From Solea solea (Eukaryota; Chordata; Actinopteri; Pleuronectiformes; Soleidae): DNA of 64,000 nucleotides. This document shows positions 10,636 to 27,289 of the stretch, piece by piece. Each line of letters begins with the position of its first letter. Position 1 is the stretch's first letter. The notes beneath the pieces are model-generated. The model did no database searches, was not told where the DNA came from, and saw nothing but the letters and a program-made list of their open reading frames with translations. The translations under genes and the position numbers were made by a program. The stretch covers positions 7,393,217-7,457,216 of the forward strand of contig NC_081147.1 of assembly GCF_958295425.1 (NCBI RefSeq). The letters run 5' to 3'.

Positions 10636-13181
10636 TCAGCGAACCACACAGACATCCAGTATACAGAATTTGGCCCTACAGGTGGGACAGGGGACAGTGC
10701 TGGACAACCACGTCTCCGGCCTCTGCTGGTCTTGGCGGCTGGCGAACCATCGGCCCAGACAGGAGAGACACCACATGGGTCTGCAGAAACACTCCTGGCA
10801 GTCGGACACGTTAAAAGCTTCTGGAAGACACATGGGTCACACAGTGACATTAGCTAACACACATTCATAGATTTACAGAGCTATTCTAGTTAGGACACTG
10901 CATTGATGTGAGTATATTTGGACAGCCTAACCTTAAAGAAGATCTCAAAGGTCCAATCTACAACACTGTGCATGTTACACACATTATCTAGGTAAATATA
11001 TAGTTAAGTCACACTCCTTCCCCTGTGAGTTGATATTGAGCCTCGGTGTTGGTAGCCACGCTAGCCTTTGCATGCAGTACTCTGTGTGCCCCGTATTCCT
11101 GACCTATCAACGTTTAAGTTTCATGAATGAACAGAGCTCAGGGTGTCCTTTGTACAATAAATATGTCATGATTACGTGTTCACAGCAATAGATACTGGGA
11201 GGAAGAAGCCACTCATAAAGCGTTTGTATGTATACAGCAGGAACAAGAAGATTTGATCCAGTTCAAACAGGTTTTTTGAGCAGTAAATATTCACTTCTGA
11301 AACTTTGAATGGACGCTTTCTTTTTTGTTGCTTTATTAGCACAATGTTGCTGTTGCCTCCATCTGTCTTGACATAAAACAAATCACTTCCTGAAAAACAG
11401 AGTTGTGTGGAGCTGAGATAACACCGATATTTTGCGTTTCTATTAGCAATAGTATGTGGTACCTAGTACTTTTTTTTAGGTTCCAAGCGAGCTGAGGCGA
11501 CACTATGCGTGACGTTGTCAGCCTGCCCGCCACTGATTGGTCAGAGTGCCGTCACAGGAAGAGGCATGAGCAAGACGTCCAACACAAGAATCAGACTGTA
11601 GATCAGTTAAAAAGATCTCAAATTACCAAGGGAATGTCTAAAATCTCATCATTTAACAGAGGAGTGTGGTGTTATTTAACAATAGTACTGCTGAGAGCCG
11701 CGGGCTGCATCACAAACTGTGACCGTGTCAGACAGAGTCTGTGCTCCGGTCATGGAGGAAGTACTGAACAAATCATTTAACTGATTCTAATGGTTCAGAT
11801 ACACTGAAAACAACTGTTTTACTAGTATGTGTGTCACGACAGTTTCATGCAGCCGTGCAGCGATGACTCCGCCCACGTTGAGGAGGTACTATATTGTAAC
11901 TGAAAAACCAACCAATCTGTGTAGTGTAGAGTCGAGCTAAACCATGTAGTGGAGACACCGCATAATTTGACAATAGTTCAAATGTTATGGATGTGAAATT
12001 ATATTTAAAAGTGACGCACAACTGTTTTAACTCCTCTGATCATGCTTTGCCATGTGTGTCAGACAACTACGGTGGCCTACGTGTACCAGAAAGGATGTGA
12101 ACCACTCGTTTTTCTTCTTTGTGGGTTATTTCATGGAGTTTATGTGGATGGAGCCATTCTTCTTTGTTTGATAGTCAGTCACTTTGTAGTATTTTGAATA
12201 ATTCTGCTAATAAACTCTCATTTAAGAGTTTATTACACAATTGACCTTTAAGAGCACTTCAAACAAGAGGTTCTGTCTAATTAGGTGACCATGAAAACTA
12301 CTGCTCCTCAACATCAACACACTGACATATACAAACACACACACATACCTTCTGTGTGGCAGAGTCTGACCAGCTTTGTGTTTGCTGGAACCTGCATACA
12401 GCCGATACATGGCTCGATCTCCTGTGAAAGAGAGAACATTCATCAGTCACCAGGACTTCATGAGCTAATTCTTAGCACAGGAGCTTCATAACCTGTGGTT
12501 TACCTGTTGAGTGGGGAGTGTGTACGGCTGATTGAGGTCCACATGTGCTCTGAATGTTTCCAGGAACAGTTCACTGATGGTTTGGTGGATCACTACATTA
12601 GCAGAGTTCCTGATGGGAGCATGGAGTTTCTCCCTGAGATCTGCGTACTCTGTAGAATTTAGCCTAGAAACAGTGAGAAAAAAGTGACTTGTTTTTGTAG
12701 GAGAACTTACCCAAGACCAGTGCTGGACGTGTAAGATTGAAAAACACACCTAATGTCAAAGGGTCTGATGGCAGGGTTGATGCTGGCCACTCTCATGGTC
12801 AAAATCTGAGCAGGGGATGCCGTGTCTGGACTCATGTGGTGCTGCCTGGACTCTGTCACTGTCACATGACAGTCATCCTGTAAGGCCATGTGCATGTGAT
12901 AGGTGGTAGACTGGAGACAGACAAAATTGTAATTGAGTAATTTGAGTTACTGTCATTGAGTAGGTTTTACGTATGTTTTTTGGAAGTACTGTACGACTGT
13001 ACATACATATATATACACACATACACACATAAAGTATATAGTATACATATAATATTTTAAACTATGAAGCTGTTAACACACTTCTGCTGATACATTTCAA
13101 GCTAATTTAAAGACATAATTATCCAACTGTATAACAAATATTCTTCTCCCATGAAAAAATATACATTCCTAACACACACAC

Positions 13182-13250
<69 letters not shown>

Positions 13251-16200
13251 TACACACATATATACACACATATATGTTGAGAGAGAGATTGAGAGATGTA
13301 CAGTATATGAACCTTTGTTATATTGCCATTATTATTGCTTGACCTGATTGAAACCCATACTGACCTGCATTTCTATTTGCTATCAAGTCAAATTCATTAA
13401 AGACCTGATACTTTACTATTAAGCAATAGAGAATGGTGGAAGGACTCATTATGACTTAATATGAGCAACAGAGGCCAACATAGGCTTGTTAGAATGTGTG
13501 ATAGACACACGTTACCCATGAATTTTGACCCTGACATGGATTCGAACACACGACCTTCTGATCTGGAGTTACACATGCAGACTGACAGAGGCTTGCTGCG
13601 TGAATGGGGTGAAGTCTGCCATCTCTGATTGCCTTGTTGTATAATAATCACTAGGGTTGGGCATTGAGAATCGAGAATCGGCTGGAACCGGGCTAACATT
13701 TCGATTCCATCGGAATCATTCAGAATTTTCATTTTCGGTTCCTCCAAGTGCTGTTAAAATAGGAAAGAAAAAGTTTATATTTGCCTGCACAGACCACCCA
13801 CGAACTGCGACGTTAAGCAGACCGACACATAACCTATTGATTTTCCTTTTTTTTTTTGTCATCGGTGGGGCCTGTGTGGAGAGGGTTCCAGTGTTCAGGT
13901 TCCTGGGCATCGAGCTGGAGGACGACCTGACATGGAGCGCCAACACCAAGGAGCTGCTGAAGAAGGCGCAGCAGAGACTGTACTTTCTGAGAATCCTCAG
14001 GAAGAACGGTCTCCCCCAGAATCTGCTTCTCGCCTTCTATCACTGCTCCATAGAAAGTGTGCTCACATATGGACTGTGTTTGGTACGGTAGCTGCACATC
14101 CCCAGAGAGGAAGGCGTGTCACAGGGTCGTCACGGCAGCAGAGAAAACAATAGGCTGCCCCCTCCCCACACTGGAAGAGATCTACACCTCCAGATGCCAC
14201 AAGAGGGCAATAGACATTTCAAAGCACTATTCACACCCTGGTCATTGTCACTTCCATCTATTGCCATCAGGCAAGAGATACAGATAAAAGAAAACCAGGA
14301 CAAACCGTCTAAAAAACAGTTTTTACCCGAAGGAAATCATGGCCCTGAACTCTTCAATGTGAAATAGTCTGTTCTTGGCCCTAAACCCACTGTGTAATTT
14401 TCTTGTGTAGAGTTACTTTACCAGTGCAATCTGTTTTTCTCTTTTATACTGCGATGGACTGGCGAACTGTCCAGGGTGTACCCCGCCTATCGCCCGATGT
14501 AGCTGAGATTGGCACAGCACCCCCCGCGACCCTCTGGCAGAGGATGAAGCGGTAGATGATGACTGACTGACTGACTTTATATGTATATTTTTTACTTATC
14601 GCTCTTAAAAAAAACACCCTTCAATTTCGTTGTACCTTTGAAAAAAGTGGCAATGACAATAAAGACTATCTTATCTTATCTATTCACTCCGCCCCTCCCT
14701 GACACCACACACACACATACACATTCATTTAAATGAATGCAATATTTATTTGGTATAATGTGGGCTAGAGCTTCATACATTTAAGACCTCTATCTGCCAG
14801 CACCACAAATAGAATCTAATTCTGTGGGAAAAATAACTCAGGTGCTCCCTCATTTAGACCATGCAACCTTAATAATAACCTTTAAAACAACAAGGACTCC
14901 AAAGTTTTCCCTTTGTTTTACATGTAATGATTATCTTCAATGCAGTGTTAACTTTCCTGCTCTGCTTCTAGACAGTGGTCAGGGAAGCACAGGGCTGGAG
15001 CTGTGGCTGCTCCAGCTTAACACCCTTACTTCTACAGATAGGGGATGAACAGACACTCAGGCGATCTAGCAGAGTCTGAGCATTTATTTCTCTCAACAGG
15101 CTTGGAACATAAAGCATAGTATTTACCCCACTAGTTACCCCACATTGTATTTACCCCAGTGACTAATGCCAACTCGTACAGCAGCTTCTCTCTTTTCACA
15201 CACACAGCGCTGCTTGCTCACTCTCTCTCTTTCCCGGCATGTGCACTTGCCCGGCTCTTAAAAGGGCCGCAGCATTCTTACAACAGTAGTTTACAAAAAT
15301 TCATCCTGCGGGCCGGGTTGGACCTGCTGGTAGGCCGGTTCTGGCCTGTGGGCTGTACATTTTACACTCCTGCAATAGACTGTAAAAGCTCAGAGGTCTG
15401 AGAAGAAGTGGGTGTGGCTTCAGCATTTAAAGAAACTTACTAATGCAGCTTCAAAACAACGTTTCAGTGTGTGTGCATATTTTAGTAACTTGTAAGCCTT
15501 TGTTCAGACATGGCCTGTAGACTCACCTTTAACACCCAGCTGTCAGTTACAATAACACGGGCCCCTGGCGCTCCAGTCGCAAACTTATCGATGCGTCGGA
15601 ACTCTGTGTTGATACTCGCTGCCACAGCGCCCCAGCTGGAGTGAGGAGGCCGTACGTGGGCCTGCAGGCTGCGGCTGATTGGGTGGTTGTGCCAATGATG
15701 GCGGGACCAGTAGATGACGAGTGTCCAGCTGGCCAACTGGAGGCAGATGGAGAGGAGGAGGAAGGCTCTCCAACTGTCACTGACCTGGTCAACGAATCGC
15801 AATTACACAGCTGAGATATGTAGATCCTTGGGTTATTAAGATCCCTATTAAGACTGAGCTTGGAGGCACATTTTTAAGAGAATAAAAACACAACAATAAA
15901 GGTTTAACTCCATCAGTTCTCAGAGTTTTTCTTTGTTGAGGCCTCAGTTTAAGCTCTCTATTTTACTTTTACTATTATCTCATCAAAACAGTTACAAGTG
16001 TCCAGTATGAGACGGACAGACCGACCTGGTGGATGTATCCTAGGTTTTTCTCTGGAACAGCAACACACATGCCCAGGTAGTAACCTGCAGAGAAGAACAC
16101 CATGTCACATATCAACAACAGCATTCAAGGAGCCCATTAGAATCACATCACACTACTTAACACTGACACTTCATAGTAGTTCCTGAAGCACTTTACAATC

Positions 16201-17838
16201 AAAAGTACTGAGTGAAACAGCTGTAGATTAAACTGATGCTAATTTATAAAGTGGAATGTTGTGCTGTGAGTGAGGAGTCCTATTTATATACTGTATAAAT
16301 GAAATTATATAGCAGGTCATGTAGTTGCATGCGTACATTAGGAATGTCCTAGGCTACAGCAGTCTCCCACTTCTCCTCTTTCACCCTCCTTTTCTTCTGT
16401 CACCCCAACCAGCTGAGACAGATGGCTGCACTTCTCTGAGTCTGGATCTGTCAACGATATAATCCTGTTAAATATTAGTTTTCTCCTCACTGACGCCAAG
16501 TGTTTGCTTCTAGTGTGAACTGTTGGGTTTCTCTATCTCACTATAAGACTGTAACGATTCTCAACTTTGCCATGTAAAGAGACACGAGGTGGTGTACGTT
16601 GGGATTTGGCACTTGTTGTTATGAGTTGTGATTGTTTTCCCCCTCAACAGTATGTCTATTAATAGTTTTCATTTGGTCACACACTTGAACATCCATACAC
16701 TTATACATATAATATACATCCATCTTAAAAATGACTCATTATCCAAGGCAGGGCTGCAACTAACATATATTTTCACTGATCAGTCTACTCATTTGGTCCA
16801 TAAAATGTCAGAAAATGTAAAAAACAGTTCTCAGTTTCTCAAAACTGGAAATAATGATGAGAAAGCTTGTTTTAATGAATGACACTCAAACCGATGATTT
16901 AGTAATCAATTAATAATCGATTCATCATTTCAGTCTTGTGCAAAGTGTGGTCCAGCTATAATAAAAGAACACAAAGCAAATACAAAAATGAACAAAACTA
17001 AACACAAACTAACCTCAGCCACTAAACAGATATCAGGGCCAGTTACAGTTAAGGGTGTTTAACCTTGCTGTAGGGTTTACATCAGCAAATACCAATTCCT
17101 CCTCCTCGTCATTTGTTAGATCTATACTTTTTTTTACAAACACATCAAACGATCCCCTTAACTTTTCAATCATATCCAGCTTTCCCTTTCTTATAACCAT
17201 CACTCTCGCCAAAGGAAGGGCTGTCAACATTTGCCTGACCCAAAATGTAAAACTTGGCCTATTAGTCCAAAACATTGCAATTGAGGACACACTTCTATCA
17301 TTGTTCCTTCACTGTTGGTATGTTTATTTAATGTCCCTTTGCATCAGTACATCTTGTACATAAGTCTATGATATTCCTGTTCTATTCATTTAGCTTAACT
17401 GGTTAAATATAAGTGTAATATAAGCTTAACATCTGAGTTATAGAGTAGTAGAGAAGTAAAACTAATCTGAACTTGTTCTGTGATAGTGGAAAGTTTTAGC
17501 TACTGATAAGCTGTGAGGACACAGTGGACAGAAACAGAGTGTCCTCCTCCCTGGCAGGACTGGCAGGACTGGAGGACCACCTGGTGTCCACCTCTTCTGT
17601 GGACATGGAGAACAGGACTGGTGTTGTAGTTACCTAACGGCAGAGCAGAGTGGACCAGCACGGTGACGCTGGTCCTGCGGACGTGGTACTGGATGAAGGC
17701 CACATCCTCGCTGCCCAGCCAGGACGAGAACAGGTTCTGGATGGTCAGACCGGCAGAACGGAACTCGTTGGGCGTGAACACGAAGCAGAGACAGAAGACA
17801 ATGTAGACCAAAGTAAAACTTAACTCGGGACTCTCCAT
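10636..17838 (-). CDS. tmem129: TMEM129, ER-membrane RING-type E3 ubiquitin ligase
   Basis: Seven coding exons, all with AG/GT borders and consistent phase: 17634-17838, 16026-16084, 15527-15784, 12750-12910, 12504-12663, 12349-12421, 10636-10820. Total 1101 nt, 366 codons (human about 362). The protein starts [19 protein letters not shown], a hydrophobic N-terminal segment. Further hydrophobic stretches lie across exons 2 and 3 ([20 protein letters not shown]), then the family block [23 protein letters not shown] in exon 3. The C-terminus has the atypical cysteine-only RING: CIGC in exon 6, then [14 protein letters not shown] and CPTCRAKFC in exon 7. TMEM129 is known to ubiquitinate ER clients for dislocation and degradation. 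An earlier in-frame ATG (17863-17865) exists, but the chosen one matches the family N-terminus. Confidence 0.95.
11458..11960. mobile_element. Probable non-autonomous DNA element in tmem129 intron 6
   Basis: The left part (GTACCTAGTACTTTTTTTAG then TTCCAAGCGAGCTGAG) resembles the terminus of a common fish MITE, and a GAGGAGGTACTATATT-like motif near 11881 may be the other end. The interior (about 11540-11785) is clearly related to the interior of the TTAA element at 30420-31745: both contain GTCTGTGCTCCGGTCATGGA and a GTCACAGGAA/ACGTCC block in the same order. No transposase is encoded. Confidence 0.45.
13184..13275. repeat. (TA)n microsatellite with TACACA margins
   Basis: A long TA alternation followed by TATACACACA variants, in tmem129 intron 3. 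Such tracts are length-unstable and can extrude cruciforms. Confidence 0.9.
13500..13645 (-). repeat. tRNA-derived SINE fragment
   Basis: On the minus strand, GATCAGAAGGTCGTGTGTTC followed by GAATCC forms a T-arm/B-box of a tRNA-like head, preceded by GCAATCAGAGATGGCAGAC. The last motif recurs at 46319-46356 next to the large TG tract in fbxo38, so the family has at least one more partial copy in this window. It is incomplete. Confidence 0.55.
13862..14690 (+). mobile_element. 5'-truncated Rex1/Babar-like LINE, 3' end
   Basis: The plus strand reads [15 protein letters not shown], then [20 protein letters not shown] and [13 protein letters not shown], the conserved end of the reverse-transcriptase domain in Rex1-like non-LTR retrotransposons. 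A stop follows, and later pieces appear in shifted frames. The 3' end, ATTTCGTTGTACCTTTG with CAATGACAATAAAG and a (TATCT)n tail near 14665-14690, is the usual tail of this clade. Truncation at about 13862 is typical of incomplete reverse transcription. A different dispersed repeat (14449-14580) is inserted before the tail. Confidence 0.75.
14449..14580 (+). repeat. Common fish interspersed repeat (GATGGACTGGCGA type)
   Basis: The motif chain GCGATGGACTGGCGAACTGT, CAGGGTGTACCCCGCCTATC, CGCGACCCTCT is shared with 44068-44318 (same strand) and, inverted and more diverged, with 30005-30240. It lies inside the LINE 3' region, so it inserted later than that LINE or was carried by it. The family is left unnamed. 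Confidence 0.7.
15290..15385 (-). repeat. hAT-like element end
   Basis: GCGGGCCGGGTTGGACCTGC and GGCCGGTTCTGGCCTGTGGG, ending near TGTACATTTTACACTCCTGC, resemble the terminus of fish hAT-type elements read in reverse. The start of another copy with GTGGCCCGTGGGCCACATGC lies at 21033. No transposase is visible. Confidence 0.45.
17033..17290 (-). pseudogene. Possible L1-like LINE ORF2 C-terminal fragment
   Basis: An 85-codon minus-strand frame reads [20 protein letters not shown], a pattern resembling the C-terminal region of fish L1-type ORF2 proteins. It then has an acidic stretch (DLTNDEEEE) and a stop. No reverse-transcriptase motifs flank it. It sits in tmem129 intron 1 and is antisense-neutral (same strand as the gene). 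The assignment rests on a short similarity and is tentative. Confidence 0.3.
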
Positions 17839-17839
17839 A

Positions 17840-18010
17840 TCTGTCAGTCTGTGTCTGACCGACACCGTGAGAACCTCCGTCTACCAGAGTATAACATGAC
17901 ACTCGTCATACTTCCTTAAACGTCACTGGCGAGACGGCGTCTTTTATCTTCTTCTCGGAGGTTTATACCCGCACTATGAAATAGTATTACTGCCACCTAG
18001 TGGAGATAAT
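17840..18010 (-). promoter_or_regulatory. tmem129: Probable tmem129 promoter and 5' leader
   Basis: The region immediately upstream of the start codon is locally richer in CpG than its surroundings and lacks repeats. No TATA box is apparent at a convincing distance. Placement is from gene orientation only. Confidence 0.35.
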
Positions 18011-20631
18011 GCGCCCACCATCTTTTTTCTTCATTCAGTCTTCATGAAAATGTTTTAAAAGAACTCACGAATACAAAATAAGATTAAAAGAGGAATTGAA
18101 GGCCTTGTAAACATTCATGCTCCAATGGCTTCTGTCTTAATCCGTGTTTCAAAAGAGATTATTTTAAACTAGTATATGTTTGGTACGGAAGAGCATTGCA
18201 TTCACTTGGAAAAAAAATGTGTTTGTTTTTCTGAGTTAATTATTTCTGTTTTCCTGAGTAATTTAATTTTTGGTCCGTTTTTGAGTAATTGTAATTGTTT
18301 CTGATTTACTGAATCATTTTTTAGTTCAGATAGCATTTGAAACAATAAACACATTAATCCGTTATTGAGAGTTCAATTTATAACAACATGGACGGCTTGT
18401 TTAGTTTAATCAATGTTCACTTAAATCTGTACAGAAGCTACCACATACAAAAAAAGTGGGGTGCTCAGTATTACGTTATAACGAGAACTATATCGTTATA
18501 ACGAGAAAACAATCTTATCTCGTTATAACGTGATACTGAGCACCCCACTTTTTTGTATGTGTGGCAGCGATACGCTTTTGTAACTCTGCGTTTAAGACAC
18601 TGGGAGATAGTCCTCTCCTTAAGTCACATAGACAGTATTACCATTACTTTGTGTACTTTAGCAGGCACCTGAGGACTTTGAGGTTGTTCGATAGCCCACA
18701 ATGGACTAACTACACATCTTTTGAGTTTTGATGCTAAATGAAGGCTGCATAGATTCTCTAACACACTTCAAAAGGTGAGGGACGTTCAGCTGCAATATAC
18801 AACTTCACCAATCAATGATGGTTAACAGCACCTTTAACATAAGGTTTATGTGGAATCGTCATCCAACTCAAACACAGATCATGTTTCAAACTGGAAACTG
18901 AAACTTGTTAGTCCAGTTTTTCTTCTTGTACAAAATGGTATACAGGAATTCATGGAGCTCAGGTGTTTTCCTCAGGTTCTTTTCTGTTCCTGAGCACAAA
19001 GCCAAAAAATATTATATTTTTACATTACACTGTGTGGAGAAACTGGCTTCTGTATTTCAATCAGCAGAATATTCAAATGGCGTGACACACGACTCTACCA
19101 CTACAAACCTACAAATAATTAGCTCTACTGCAGATTTTTACTCTGCTCAATGAAATAACATCACAGATGAGACATGTGTGTAGACACTGGCCTTCAAAAT
19201 AATGAAGATCAAACAATGAGGGGCAGTTAAGGCACTTTAATTTCAGAAATACTCAAATAGTTTCTCCTGGTACAAACTGATAAGGCAAGGACAAACATAT
19301 AAAGCACTTAAAATGTTTCACACCATAAGAAGCATTCACTTCTCATAAAGGACTCTCATCAGTCCCACTCTGAGGATAAGACCATTCTTTTTAAAGGGAT
19401 TAAGAAAAAAAAGAGTTACTTATCACCTGCTCTCAGCAGATCCAATGATGGGAAGAACAAATGTATACTGTACCAAACATACAATAACCAACAAACACAC
19501 TGCCAAGTTCATTGATAAATACATATACAAGTTAATTATGGTAGAGGGGATTTAGAAAAAAACATTTTCTTTCATTCAACATTTAACTAGTAATTTCTCA
19601 TTTGGCAAGTAAATGGGGGCGGTAGAGATGGTGTTCCTACCCTTCTAGCTGGATTATTGTTTGACGACCGTTTTTACAGACGCAGCAGTGGTGAGATGAC
19701 GGTAGGAACAAAGGTGCCGTTTCTCAAAACTGTTGTGCTGTGTCATAAATTTGAACTTAAACCCAATTTGTACATCTATGGTCGGTAGGAGAGTAAACCC
19801 ACCCAATCACACACACACACACACAAGGGGAGGACCCACAAAAAAGCCTATGGTCAAACTGAGATTCTACCCAAGAACGTTCGTTCATGAATAATCTAAC
19901 TGATTTCAGATAGAGTGAAATGATTTGATATTTGATATTTGAAACCACTGTATTTGTATCTTAAGCACCAGGCTTTGTGAGTGGCTAATGTAGAAGCTGA
20001 GTTGAAGGTACATTATAATTTGACCACCACACATTTTTATCCATTTTAAGACTTGCATTGACTTCCATTCATTTGGACAACCTAGCCAAGGGTTGATCCC
20101 TAACCATAACCAGTTAATGCCAAACCTTAACCTTAACATAACCACAATTCAAATCTTAGCCCTAAACGCAACCAGTTCCTCAGAAATGAGATTCTGCCAT
20201 GTTAGGATCCAGTTTTGGTCTCCATGAGGACTACAGGTCTTGACAAGGTCACTTTTTCTACCAGAAAAGGTCCTAAATAGGTAACAAATACAAAAACAAA
20301 CACGCACACACACACAAAGCTAAAAAAAGTATTTTTTAAAAGTTAAACATTTTGATACATACTGGAAATTATGTCCTAATTATTACAAATTAAACAATTT
20401 GAGGAATAGACTTTTTTGCCTAAGATGATTTTAGGATACACTCTAGTGATGAGGATTCTGTTGTAAAGGCACAGTGTGTGTGTGTGTGTGTGCGCATGTG
20501 TGTGTTGAAACACACTTTTGACTCAACAGGTAAGACAACAAGTCATGGCTTAGCAAAACAGTAATGTGGTATTGTTGCCATGGACGGCCCCATGCTTGTG
20601 GACAGAACTTCCTTGTTGCAAGTGGTCTGCT
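18011..20631. other. Gap between tmem129 and magt1, includes magt1 3' UTR
   Basis: No coding exons. The part below 20632 should contain the magt1 3' UTR on the minus strand, though I found no convincing AATAAA. A long inverted repeat sits at 18437-18568. Short CA/TG runs lie at 19806-19824 and 20474-20506. Confidence 0.45.
18437..18568. repeat. Long inverted repeat (hairpin element)
   Basis: The left arm 18437-18487 and right arm 18516-18568 are near-perfect reverse complements over about 50 bp (GTGGGGTGCTCAGTATTACG against its complement CGTGATACTGAGCACCCCAC), separated by about 28 bp. The motif CGTTATAACGAGA recurs in both arms and in the loop. There is no coding capacity. This is the layout of a foldback or MITE-type element. 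Confidence 0.85.
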
Positions 20632-25177
<4,546 letters not shown>

Positions 25178-25233
25178 TCTGCACCCGCAGCTCCAACCTA
25201 AACCCAAACCACGACGTCTCCTGTCACTTTACT

Positions 25234-25254
25234 ATTGGTCAACTGTCCGCCAAT
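25234..25254 (-). promoter_or_regulatory. magt1: Paired CCAAT boxes upstream of magt1
   Basis: ATTGG at 25234-25238 (CCAAT on the gene strand) and CCAAT at 25250-25254 (inverted) lie 60-80 bp upstream of the magt1 start codon in a repeat-free, relatively CpG-rich stretch. Closely spaced CCAAT boxes are typical NF-Y sites of TATA-less housekeeping promoters. Position and spacing are seen; function is inferred. Confidence 0.5.
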
Positions 25255-25299
25255 CCGAGTGAGCTGTCACGCTTCTTTCTTGTTTGCTCATGAGTTAGG

Positions 25300-26848
25300 C
25301 GGCTGGCAAACAACGTATTGTGTCTTACCGCCACCTGTGGGTCGGAATGTGTAAAACTGCTTTTCTCCTTCTATGCACTATGGTCATGGAATGAGCTGCA
25401 AAACATAATTTCACTACAGACACTGCCTTCTTTAAACACACTCAAAGGCATTTTATGGACCGTCATGACGAGGTAATGATGCAGATACACACCCAAACGC
25501 AGCATTAATTGCCAATTCCGGACTATGGCCTCTTTAAACTCTCATTTACTGTATCTCCACTTCCCTTGTCATTACCACACATCCCCTGTAGGCGGCACTC
25601 TGTGAGCCTCTCCACAATCGCAACATTTTGGCTGCGTTCCGTCCTCACACTTCTCATACTCATGGTTTCCTCCACAGGAGGATTACTGTTTCATTACTGT
25701 TACTGTTTTACTATTACTCATTACTGTTTCAGTATCTTTCCTGGTCCCCTCAACACTTGACTTCATCCTTTGGGCATTGAAGATTATTCCCTTTTAGTTC
25801 TTCCATGCATATGTGACACCTTTCCAACCCTTTTATCTATCTATTCCTCCCACTCTGTTTGTGCTGACCACTTTAAACCCACTGATTTCTTTACATTTGA
25901 GAGTTTTACTTGCCAACTCTTCATTGTCACACCCCACTGGTTCCCATCAGCCAGTATCAAGGTTTTCTATTGATTTATTTATCATTTTGGGAAACTTTAG
26001 CAGATCAATTATATTCACCCCAACCTGACAACACATGTAATATGTTTCCAACAAAATGTCTGCTTAATTCTAAATTCTCTTTCCCTCACTGTGTGCAGTT
26101 TCCCCTCTTAAAAGTTTTGACCCATCCACTCGAACATAATCCCTCATTAAAGGCCTCATTTAAGGCCCCTGCTGTTATAGGTGTCTTCTGTGGTCAGTTC
26201 TAAAGTACAAGTACATAAACATTTCAAAATCTCTACAAATGATATAAGCCCAGGTTCCACTTCACACCTAAAGTCCTGTCCTATTTTAGTATTGCACACA
26301 CGATGAAAAGAAATGTAAACATATATGCAAAAAACACATCAAAAGAAACTATGTCGGAGGAAACAAACTACCCTTTGTGTCTTTCATGTGCCTTCCTGAG
26401 GTTATACATCATTAAAATACACCATCTAGTGACATTTCAGTCCACTAGATGATCCAAAGTGCTCACTCTCACTGTAGCTGTTGTGTGAATACATCGCAAT
26501 ATATGATTTCACAAATTGCAATATCATGATAGTATCATATCATGTTGTCTCTGGCGATTCCCACCCTGGTGGATATGTATGTATGTATGATATTTATTTC
26601 GGTCATGTCAGTTAGATCACTCATCATCACCCATCATCTTATTGTAGTCCACACAATACACATAACCGAAAGGGAAAGCGGGAGAAGCAAAAGCTTATCT
26701 AGTCCCGCCCCCATTACCCACAGAATACATATATATTCATCGTACAATACATATTTTCATCATACTACTTTTTTTTTTTTCTTTTCTTTTTCGTATGACA
26801 TTTTGACATAAACATGTTTCAGCATCAGGTAGCACTCAGAGTCACAAA
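25300..26848. other. Intergenic, no gene recognised
   Basis: AT-rich sequence with a T-rich run at 26768-26781 and short open frames without recognisable families. The region 26630-26800 (GGGAAAGCGGGAGAAGCAAA and TAGTCCCGCCCCCATTACCC) looks like an old interspersed repeat, but I could not assign it. Confidence 0.4.
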
Positions 26849-27192
26849 ATGATTGTGGCAGTGGGGTATGGTTAGAGCGGCAGCTGCTGGAGGAGAGGGA
26901 GGAGTGGCTCAGCCGGTGATCAGACAGCTGGACAAAATCAGGTAATCAGTCAGCTATATAAGCACACTTGTAACCTGGTTCTGATCTCTTGCAGTAGGCT
27001 GGGTCCACAGAGAGAAGCGAGGAAAACACGAAAGGACACAGGCACACGCTCAGCTGTGTGAGCAACTGTGGTGACTTGTGTCAGATTGTTTTGGTGGACG
27101 TTTTTTTGGGACAATAAATTCTTATTTTCCACCACCAGCTGACTCTTCCTTCCTCCTCTGAACACGCTGTGGGTGCTGAAGCCCACAATGAT
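26849..27192 (+). mobile_element. Solo LTR with perfect 5-bp target-site duplication
   Basis: The LTR runs from TGTGGCAGTG at 26854 to GAAGCCCACA at 27187 (334 bp). It starts TG and ends CA, with TGTGG/CCACA inverted ends, and is flanked on both sides by ATGAT (26849-26853 and 27188-27192). Inside are a TATA box (TATATAAG, 26955-26962) and a polyadenylation signal (AATAAA, 27113-27118) in the order expected of U3-R. No internal retroviral or retrotransposon coding sequence adjoins it, so it is the product of LTR-LTR recombination. The superfamily cannot be told from the LTR alone. Confidence 0.88.
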
Positions 27193-27289
27193 CCAATCAA
27201 TACATAGCAGATTGTGTTTGTTAATGAAGTTGTCTAGCCTATCGTTAAATAGTTTCTCCAGAATTTTTGACAGATATGATACTGATGTG

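Noticed and set aside
13657..14091. 144-codon frame as one host gene
   Set aside because: Only the second half is coding-like and it is the end of a LINE reverse transcriptase; the first half is unrelated flank.
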